Positions 5,625-10,554 of a stretch of DNA of 10,554 bases are shown one piece after another. The notes beneath the pieces are model-generated. The model made no database searches and was not told where the DNA came from. It worked only from the letters and a program-made list of their open reading frames with translations. The translations under genes and the position numbers were made by a program. The stretch's first letter is position 1; each line of letters starts with the position of its first letter. Source of the stretch: Candidatus Nomurabacteria bacterium (GTDB taxonomy: Bacteria; Patescibacteriota; Minisyncoccia; Phycocordibacterales; UBA9973); NCBI GenBank assembly GCA_023267415.1, contig JAHFNM010000025.1, positions 1 to 10,554 of the forward strand. Reading direction: 5' to 3'.

Positions 5625-7199
5625 CTATTCGACAATGCGAATCCTATCTGCGATCTCTTGTGTTTCCGAGGCCAGATCGGATTCCTCTTCAGAAGTTTCC
5701 TGCGAAGAAACCACCGAAAATTTGCGCACAGCGATAACGGATCCGATGATGATACCGAGAAGGGCGATGATGTATGGAATAAGCGAACGAGTCGTTTTCT
5801 TCGGTGCGGCCGGCGACTCGTCGCCGGCCGCACCGATCGCGTTCCCAGCAAGCCCAATATCCGGATTTTCCTGCGAAGCACCATATGACGCACCTGCAAG
5901 CATCGCCTGCGAATGAGGATATTCGTTCGCAGATGCACTCTCTCCTGAAGTCACAGGAGCAATTTCAGTTTGCGTGGAAGCAATCACTGGAGAAGAGACG
6001 GTACCAAACATTGCAGAGATCGCACCGGACGGAAGCACGATCTCAACATTGGGTGGTGTGGCAAAAACGAGATTGGTCGTCTTTTGCGGAAGGATTATCG
6101 TCTTGCCTGGCAGAAGTATGGTTCCGGGAACAATAGTGAACGCAAATCGTACATTGTCATCGGAAAAAGAAACGATACTCCATTTCGACATATCGATTTC
6201 GTCATCCCCGTTATTCATCAGAGAAACAGCACCAGCCGAACTGACACCGGAAATAACAACCGATGAATCGATCACCGCGATCGTCGCGCGAGCTGTGATG
6301 TCGGGATCATGCAAATACGGATTGCTGCGGTATTCAAACGAAACCACATACGTGCCGGGAAATTCGTATGTGTGTTCAAACGCTTCGGGAGTCTTACTGT
6401 CATATGCCGTACCATCGCCAAGTGCATAATGAAAAGTGCCGAATCCGCGATATTCACCCGCAAGCCCGATGACTCGAGTCGAGATAGAAATCGTTATACC
6501 GGTGACTGCTTCTTTTTGAACGATAAGCGCTGCCTGCATGCGAGGCGGAGCGACAGGTTTTGCATTTGAGGCGACAGAAGAAGTGTCTGGAGCTGCAAGG
6601 CCTCCTCCTGTCGACGAACCTCCATCGGAAGTTGTCACAGTCGCTGTGCTTGCTGCCCCGCCTGAGGATCCTGCACCGGGCGTTGGTACGGCCGCAACCC
6701 ACGCACCGCTCGCATTCTTCTGCAAAGAATTGCCATCGTTGTTTCCGCCGACATTCGGATCATAAGTGACCTGATCAAGCACAGCACCTAAGCCGTCGAG
6801 GATAAGCAGTGTCTTGCCGGAAGTCGCAGTCAGCCCGGTCCAGCTGCTGTCAAAAATAAGTCCCGCAAAATTGGGGTAATCTGCTTTGAACGAGTCAGGA
6901 TTCTGCACGATAACTGCATATCCGCCGGCCGGGACAGAACTGCCGCTTTGCGGAGCGAGCACATGATGCGAGCTTGATGCACCATCCGTCTGTAAAACAT
7001 AATTTGAAATATCAACCGGCGAGCTTCCGGCGTTGTAGACCTCGATCCATTCGCGATTCGTATCAGTTCCGGCCGGGTCGTACATGATCTCCGTAAACGA
7101 TATTCCACCTGAAGCAAACGTGTGCGATGCGATTGATAAAAAGCAAAGAGCGCAGGCGAATAACGCAAGCGCAAATGATGAGCGTTTCCTGTTTGTCAT
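5625..7199 (-). CDS. Secreted, membrane-anchored lamin-tail (LTD) / PKD-domain surface protein
   Basis: This 524-residue protein has a signal peptide (MTNRKRSS, then a hydrophobic core, cleavage near SHTFA/SGG at about 29). A lamin-tail domain follows at about 32-170, opening with ISFTEIMYDP and REWIEVYN. A Ser/Gly/Thr-rich linker leads to a PKD-like Ig domain (about 236-308, with ALGDG and YEFPGTYVVSF), a degenerate second lamin-tail-like half (about 314-395), a second linker, one transmembrane helix (about 472-491) and an acidic cytoplasmic tail. Lamin-tail domains are common in bacterial surface proteins and are thought to mediate binding. A perfect palindrome lies in the second linker. 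ATG 7199 is preferred over GTG 7205 because it overlaps the stop of a four-codon ORF. It follows the VirD4-like gene by 51 bp on the same strand and may be cotranscribed. Confidence 0.85.
   Translation of the reverse strand: MTNRKRSSFALALFACALCFLSIASHTFASGGISFTEIMYDPAGTDTNREWIEVYNAGSSPVDISNYVLQTDGASSSHHVLAPQSGSSVPAGGYAVIVQNPDSFKADYPNFAGLIFDSSWTGLTATSGKTLLILDGLGAVLDQVTYDPNVGGNNDGNSLQKNASGAWVAAVPTPGAGSSGGAASTATVTTSDGGSSTGGGLAAPDTSSVASNAKPVAPPRMQAALIVQKEAVTGITISISTRVIGLAGEYRGFGTFHYALGDGTAYDSKTPEAFEHTYEFPGTYVVSFEYRSNPYLHDPDITARATIAVIDSSVVISGVSSAGAVSLMNNGDDEIDMSKWSIVSFSDDNVRFAFTIVPGTILLPGKTIILPQKTTNLVFATPPNVEIVLPSGAISAMFGTVSSPVIASTQTEIAPVTSGESASANEYPHSQAMLAGASYGASQENPDIGLAGNAIGAAGDESPAAPKKTTRSLIPYIIALLGIIIGSVIAVRKFSVVSSQETSEEESDLASETQEIADRIRIVE
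5801..5836. repeat. Perfect GC-rich palindrome in the lamin-tail gene
   Basis: Two perfect 16-bp arms (TCGGTGCGGCCGGCGA and its complement) flank the loop CTCG. It is translated in frame as part of the linker near GAAGDESPAAP, just before the membrane helix (about residues 455-467). Neither side carries a T-run, so it is not a terminator. Its GC content is far above that of the surrounding gene, which points to an inserted REP-like element. Confidence 0.8.
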
Positions 7200-7210
7200 A
7201 CCCACAGCAT
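7196..7210 (-). other. Possible four-codon leader ORF (M-L-W-V) overlapping the lamin-tail start
   Basis: On the minus strand ATG CTG TGG GTA TGA runs from 7210 to 7196, and its stop overlaps the lamin-tail ATG (7199) as ATGA. A TATCAT box (7225-7220) lies 9 nt before the first ATG. If this box is a promoter, the mini-ORF would start a leaderless message and hand ribosomes to the main gene. It is short enough to be chance. Confidence 0.25.
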
Positions 7211-7250
7211 GGCAAACAAATGATAAAGAAATTCTAAACTATTTTACCAG

Positions 7251-9473
7251 CTATTCACTGAGCACTTTTCGAAGAATGTCTTCGGGGACTTCTTTCACCG
7301 ATTTTGACTTTGATTCAGGAGCTTTTTCTTCGGCCACCTCTTCTTTTTTTTCTTCCTTTGGCTTCTCTACCGGTGCAGGTGCAGGTTTTGCAACACTATT
7401 GCGGGCGGCAGCGATGGCTGCAGCAAGTGAAGAGACATGCTCTTCCGACGCTGCCTTTGTCTGCATTTTTATACCATTCGTCTCTTCTGGTTTTTTGAGT
7501 GACGAGAGAGAAATAGTCTTGGGTTCTGCAGGTTTTGGACTTGGGGTAGGAGCTTCAGCTTTTTTGGGTTCTTCGTTTTTTGTGATCGCCTCTCCGAGTG
7601 CTTGCTTCAAAATATTCTGCAAGCCTTCATGATCCGGACCTTTTCGTTCGCGAGCATCATGCACCGGTTTCGGTTTTTCTGTTTGGACAATCGGGGTTGG
7701 CGACGCCTTCACTACGACCGGAGAAACGGGTGAAGAAACTGGGCGAGGTGCAGGCATAGTTCGTGCCGGGCGGGACATTGGCGCGGGTGCAGAGTTTTGC
7801 ATTATTTTTGGAGCGGGTGCTGGAGTCGGAACGGTCGGCCTTGGTGAGGGCGCAGGCATGATCGGTCGCGGCGCGGCTGCAGCCGCGCCGCGAGGAGCGC
7901 TGCTTCCATTCCCATTATTTGCCTCTGGCGCAAATTCGATTCCCAAATTCGCCAGCGGCGCAAAAGACTGCGGTTCGAGCGCCTTGCTTCGCGTGCCTTT
8001 GAGCGGCTTGAGTTCGCCAGATTTTATTTTTGCGATGCAGTCTTTGCAGTAGATCGGGCGTCCGGGCTCAGGCTCGAATGGCACTGTTGTTTCCTTTCCG
8101 CATGACGAGCAGGTCGCCTTGAATTTGCCTTCAGATTCCCCTCCTGGCCCTCCACTGATCATTCCGCTCCATTCATTGATCTCGCGCTCCACGATATCGC
8201 GCGGACGAGCATACAGCTTGCGCGACGATTCGATGATCTCTTCAGCCACATTGCTCGCAGCCGGAGTCTTGAATGGAGGAAGCGTCTTCGCCGAAAACGG
8301 ACGCGAGGTCACGCCATCCACCATAAGCTTCAAGTAGATCGTGTAGTTCGGCAGATTCACCATGTCCTGCACCATGAATTCCGGTTCGAATTCCTGTTCG
8401 AGAAAGTCTGCATCAGCGGCACCCACACGGAAAATGATCATCGTTCCAACGTTGCCAAACACGGCGTCGCGCACAGCCTGCGAATCTTTGGTCACCAGCT
8501 GAGCAATGTATTGATGCGCGAGCGTGAGATTGAGGCGGTATTTGCGCGCTTCGGAAAGAATCGAAGCGAACGAATCGGTCACGAAGTTTTGGAATTCGTC
8601 CACATACAAAAAGAAGTCTTTACGCTCGTCTTCGGCGATACGCACGCGCTCCATCGCAGCGAGCTGGATCTTGGTGATGAGCATTCCGCCAAGCAGTGCC
8701 GAATTGTCTTCACCGATGCGTCCCTTCGAAACGTTGACCAGGAAGATCTTTCCGGTGTTCATCATATCGAAAAGATCGATCGTGGACTTTGCCTGACCGA
8801 CGACGTTGCGCACCATTGAAGCAGAGAGAAATTGCCCAACCTTGTTTTGGATCGGAGCGATAGCTTCGTTTCGATATTGATCGCGCCATGCTTCGTACTC
8901 ATGCACCCAAAAAGCTTTGATGACGGGATCTTTCAAATTGTTCACCACGAGCTGGCGATAGTCTTTGTCCACCAATAGACGTGGAATGCCGAGCAGTGTC
9001 GAACCGGGTGTGTCAGCAAGCGCAAGGATCGCATTGTTGAGAATGTATTCCATACGAGCCGACCAGGCATTCGCCCAGATCTTGGTGAAGATACCCATGA
9101 GGCCGGAAGCCACAAGGTGTTTATATTTCGGATCGTCGATCTGGAGCACGTTGAATCCAATGTGGTAGTCCGTGTCTGCCGGATTGAAATACACCACGTC
9201 CTTCACGCGGTGCGACGGAATGGTTGCGAGGATCGATTCGACAAGCTCGCCGTGTGGATCCACCACGCACACGCCTTCGCCGTTCCAAATGTTTTGGACG
9301 ATCATGTTGCCGAGAAGCGCAGACTTACCGGATCCGGATTTTCCGAGCACATACATGTGCTGGCGCCTGTCTTTTCTCTTTATTCCGAACACCTGCTCCT
9401 GATTGCGGAAGTTCGTCTTTGCCAGGTAGGTGATTTCTTTATTAAAAGCAACCCCATCGGGGAGGAAATCCAT
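7251..9473 (-). CDS. VirD4/TraD-like type IV secretion coupling ATPase with zinc ribbon and Pro/Ala-rich tail
   Basis: This is a 740-residue protein. The ATPase core (about 1-440) has Walker A GKSGSGKS (44-51), VDPHGEL (71-77), Walker B FFLYVDEFQ (287-295, D292/E293) and the AHQY motif (319-322) of VirD4/TraD-type coupling proteins, which feed DNA or protein into a secretion channel. No N-terminal membrane anchor is seen, unlike classical VirD4. A four-cysteine zinc ribbon follows (C455, C458, C476, C479). The tail from about 500 to 740 is Pro/Ala/Lys-rich and presumably disordered, interrupted by short amphipathic motifs (GLQNILKQALGE, TISLSSLKK, EVPEDILRKVL). ATG 9473 starts 8 nt after a TATACT box and has no Shine-Dalgarno sequence. 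It is paralogous to the gene at the right edge. A HerA/VirB4-type role is possible, but DPHG and the AHQY region favour the VirD4 group. Confidence 0.85.
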   Translation of the reverse strand: MDFLPDGVAFNKEITYLAKTNFRNQEQVFGIKRKDRRQHMYVLGKSGSGKSALLGNMIVQNIWNGEGVCVVDPHGELVESILATIPSHRVKDVVYFNPADTDYHIGFNVLQIDDPKYKHLVASGLMGIFTKIWANAWSARMEYILNNAILALADTPGSTLLGIPRLLVDKDYRQLVVNNLKDPVIKAFWVHEYEAWRDQYRNEAIAPIQNKVGQFLSASMVRNVVGQAKSTIDLFDMMNTGKIFLVNVSKGRIGEDNSALLGGMLITKIQLAAMERVRIAEDERKDFFLYVDEFQNFVTDSFASILSEARKYRLNLTLAHQYIAQLVTKDSQAVRDAVFGNVGTMIIFRVGAADADFLEQEFEPEFMVQDMVNLPNYTIYLKLMVDGVTSRPFSAKTLPPFKTPAASNVAEEIIESSRKLYARPRDIVEREINEWSGMISGGPGGESEGKFKATCSSCGKETTVPFEPEPGRPIYCKDCIAKIKSGELKPLKGTRSKALEPQSFAPLANLGIEFAPEANNGNGSSAPRGAAAAAPRPIMPAPSPRPTVPTPAPAPKIMQNSAPAPMSRPARTMPAPRPVSSPVSPVVVKASPTPIVQTEKPKPVHDARERKGPDHEGLQNILKQALGEAITKNEEPKKAEAPTPSPKPAEPKTISLSSLKKPEETNGIKMQTKAASEEHVSSLAAAIAAARNSVAKPAPAPVEKPKEEKKEEVAEEKAPESKSKSVKEVPEDILRKVLSE
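7866..7893. repeat. Perfect 28-bp GC-rich palindrome in the tail of the VirD4-like gene
   Basis: TCGCGGCGCGGCTG (7866-7879) is followed at once by its exact complement, without a loop, around a CTGCAG centre. It is translated as the PRGAAAAAPR stretch (about residues 527-536) of the disordered tail. It is almost pure G+C within a moderate-GC gene. It is a second instance of a coding palindrome in a low-constraint linker. Confidence 0.8.
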
Positions 9474-9481
9474 ATTGAATA

Positions 9482-9510
9482 AGTATACGGTATAGAGTAT
9501 GCGGTATCAA
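9482..9510 (-). promoter_or_regulatory. Sigma70-type promoter of the VirD4-like gene (repeat module copy 2)
   Basis: The minus strand carries TTGATA (9510-9505), a 17-nt spacer and TATACT (9487-9482), then 8 nt (TATTCAAT) before ATG 9473. Boxes, spacing and flanking bases repeat those upstream of the 103-residue gene. A leaderless transcript is predicted. Confidence 0.7.
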
Positions 9511-9529
9511 GTAGAAAAAATGCCAATTG

Positions 9530-9545
9530 TTGTCATTTTTGACAA
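9530..9545. repeat. Short inverted repeat between divergent genes (possible operator)
   Basis: TTGTCA (9530-9535) and TGACAA (9540-9545) are separated by TTTT in the 137-bp region between the divergent VirD4-like and beta-grasp genes. The right arm overlaps a perfect TTGACA -35 hexamer (9539-9544) for the plus strand, although no convincing -10 box follows at normal spacing (best is AGATTA at 9563). It could be a regulator site or chance. Confidence 0.35.
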
Positions 9546-9610
9546 TGAAATAAAAATATGGCAGATTAAAGGCTATTGTTCACGTGCGAAGCACATTAAA
9601 AAGGCATCAT

Positions 9611-10120
9611 ATGAAATTTGTTATTGTATCACTCCACGGATGGAATAGGTATGAATTTTATTTACAGACCAAAAATGAGTTCAACTACAGCGACATCAAA
9701 AAGCGGGTTGTAGAGGTAGTACAAATAAAACATAATCTTCCTGAACCTCCGGACAATGTTACTTTCGGGGTAACCGCCCCGTTTGACGACCCACGGAAAG
9801 ATGAACTGATCGACAAAGATCTCTGGGTTATTGAACCCACCATCACTTTGGCGACACCGGCCTCGAGCAACAAACACATTGCAAAGAAAACCTTTGTTGA
9901 ACTTCGTGAGTTAGCAAGAGAAGTAATCACCCAACTAAACAGCATGGAAGACCAAAATACTTCCATTCCTGTAAGGGAAAGCAGCAAAGAATACACCGCA
10001 GCAACGATCGTTGCAGAATTAGAGAACCTGACAAATGACGGCTTGAATTTCTTGAATGACTGGCTTTTAAATGAGATGCAGGGAGAGACTGTTCGCATGG
10101 AAAAAGCCGTAGGCAAATAA
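9611..10120 (+). CDS. Hypothetical protein with a possible ubiquitin-like beta-grasp N-terminal domain
   Basis: This is a 169-residue soluble protein that I do not recognise as a known family. Residues 1-82 follow the ubiquitin order: two strands (KFVIVSLHG, YEFYLQ), a helix (about 26-41), a PEPPDN turn, a strand (VTFGV), then a D-rich loop and ELIDKDLWVIEPTITL, resembling the TLSDYNIQKESTLHL part of ubiquitin. No diglycine follows, so conjugation is not implied. Residues 88-160 are predicted to be helices, ending in a basic tail. ATG 9611 is preferred over GTG 9584 because the fold pattern begins there and an AAAAAGG purine run lies 6 nt upstream. It is the only plus-strand gene between two minus-strand VirD4 paralogues, which suggests insertion or a partner role. 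A strong terminator follows. Confidence 0.7.
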   Translation: MKFVIVSLHGWNRYEFYLQTKNEFNYSDIKKRVVEVVQIKHNLPEPPDNVTFGVTAPFDDPRKDELIDKDLWVIEPTITLATPASSNKHIAKKTFVELRELAREVITQLNSMEDQNTSIPVRESSKEYTAATIVAELENLTNDGLNFLNDWLLNEMQGETVRMEKAVGK

Positions 10121-10138
10121 TGATTAAACATACAACGC

Positions 10139-10173
10139 AAAATAGGATGTCCAATCGGACATCCTATTTTTTT
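10139..10173 (+). terminator. Strong Rho-independent terminator (possibly bidirectional)
   Basis: AATAGGATGTCC (10141-10152) pairs perfectly with GGACATCCTATT (10157-10168) around an AATC loop; two further A-T pairs extend it. A T7 run (10167-10173) follows. It ends the plus-strand gene 20 bp upstream. On the minus strand the stem is followed by TTTT, so it may also stop the convergent VirD4-like gene. Confidence 0.9.
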
Positions 10174-10181
10174 ATTTATAT

Positions 10182-10219
10182 GGCATTTAGTATGCCAATA
10201 ACGACGCCCGGCATTTAGT
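10182..10219 (+). repeat. Direct repeat GGCATTTAGT at the 3' end of the right-edge gene
   Basis: GGCATTTAGT occurs at 10182-10191 and again at 10210-10219, where it includes the stop codon of the minus-strand gene. The first copy also forms a small hairpin (TGGCAT/ATGCCA, 10181-10197). It could mark a duplication or the edge of an insertion carrying the neighbouring plus-strand gene, but it is short. Confidence 0.35.
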
Positions 10220-10554
10220 GCATTCCCCTGTCGTATTTTTCGCGTGAAAGGTCGAGGATCTTTTCTTTGCTTGATGCGTACGGAGGCGGAAGGACTTTGA
10301 GCGTCTCTGCGGAAAACGGATCGTTCGATTCTCCGTCGATGATGGTCTTGATATAAAACTCGCCGATGCCAAGATTGATCATATCCTTCACATCGAAGAC
10401 GGGAGCAAATTCGGGCTTGAGCAGCGTCGCGTCTTCTCCGCCCACACGGAAGACTACAAGCGTGCCCGCGTTACCGAGCACTGCATGTTCGATCTTCTTC
10501 GAAAGCTGGCTCACGTATTGGTTTGCCAGCGTAAGATTGATGGAATATTTTCGC
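10215..10554 (-). CDS. VirD4/TraD-like ATPase, C-terminal part (5' end beyond window)
   Basis: The frame is open to the right edge, so this is the last 112 residues of a longer protein. It reads RKYSINLTLANQYVSQL at the edge, matching RKYRLNLTLAHQYIAQL of the upstream paralogue (residues 310-326). It then follows it through the NAGTLVVFRVG, PEFAPVFDVKDMINL and DPFSAETL segments (paralogue NVGTMIIFRVG, PEFMVQDMVNL, RPFSAKTL). It ends shortly after the ATPase core (KYDRGMH), so it lacks the zinc ribbon and Pro-rich tail of its paralogue. The AHQY-type motif reads ANQY here. The two copies are on the same strand, separated by the beta-grasp-like gene. Walker motifs would lie outside the window. 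Confidence 0.88.
   Translation of the reverse strand, partial: RKYSINLTLANQYVSQLSKKIEHAVLGNAGTLVVFRVGGEDATLLKPEFAPVFDVKDMINLGIGEFYIKTIIDGESNDPFSAETLKVLPPPYASSKEKILDLSREKYDRGMH

Noticed and set aside
5801..5836. GC-rich palindrome as a transcription terminator
   Set aside because: There is no T-run on either side and it lies within a coding sequence that continues in frame through it.
5490..5888. Plus-strand open frame with an ITSPQPSPHKGEG stretch
   Set aside because: It is a translation of the flanking repeat and of the antisense of two real genes; such SPQPSP...GEG peptides are a typical artefact of this repeat.
9584..9610. GTG start extending the beta-grasp-like protein by nine residues
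   Set aside because: The predicted first strand begins at ATG 9611, which also has an upstream purine run at suitable spacing.
10181..10197. TGGCAT/ATGCCA hairpin as terminator of the right-edge VirD4-like gene
   Set aside because: On the minus strand it is followed by an A-rich, not T-rich, sequence; the larger hairpin at 10139-10173 is the better candidate.

Overview
The window looks like a compact genome of the candidate phyla radiation (Patescibacteria, probably Parcubacteria-like). The reasons are the mix of genes (a YchF GTPase, a VirD4-like ATPase with a zinc ribbon and a long Pro/Ala-rich tail, a lamin-tail surface protein with a C-terminal anchor, and a roughly 100-residue conserved-type hypothetical), short or overlapping gene junctions, and several genes whose -10 box lies only 6-8 nt before the start codon. 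This placement is inferred from gene content, because no rRNA or other decisive marker is present.

Layout, left to right. A terminator hairpin (1-40) is followed by ychF on the minus strand (41-1153). A short divergent promoter region leads into a plus-strand two-gene operon: a GNAT acetyltransferase (1240-2253) joined by an ATGA overlap to an M23-type metallopeptidase without a signal peptide (2250-2906). A 103-residue hypothetical (2925-3236, minus) and a type II NADH dehydrogenase (3310-4602, plus) diverge from a 73-bp promoter region. The dehydrogenase overlaps tail-to-tail, by 50 bp, a family-4 uracil-DNA glycosylase (4553-5146, minus) that has lost two of the four usual Fe-S cysteines. 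Next comes an AT-rich DUF559 endonuclease gene whose two ends lie in inverted copies of a REP-like hairpin repeat; it resembles a mobile cassette (5150-5613). A secreted, membrane-anchored lamin-tail/PKD protein (5625-7199, minus) and the VirD4-like ATPase (7251-9473, minus) follow. A single plus-strand gene (9611-10120), whose N-terminal half has the pattern of a ubiquitin-like beta-grasp domain, sits between that ATPase and the 3' end of a second VirD4-like paralogue (10215-10554, minus, cut by the window edge). A strong terminator separates the last two genes.

The main regulatory pattern is the spacing of promoters to start codons, which predicts leaderless mRNAs for five genes. Two of these promoters (upstream of the 103-residue protein and of the VirD4-like ATPase) share the same 32-bp module: two conserved blocks in identical phase that contain TTGATA and TATACT. 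Two perfect GC-rich palindromes lie inside coding sequence, both in low-constraint linkers of envelope-related proteins. The VirD4-like ATPases and the lamin-tail protein probably belong to a cell-surface or DNA/protein-transfer apparatus; ychF, the glycosylase and NDH-2 are housekeeping genes. No CRISPR array, rRNA or tRNA was recognised.
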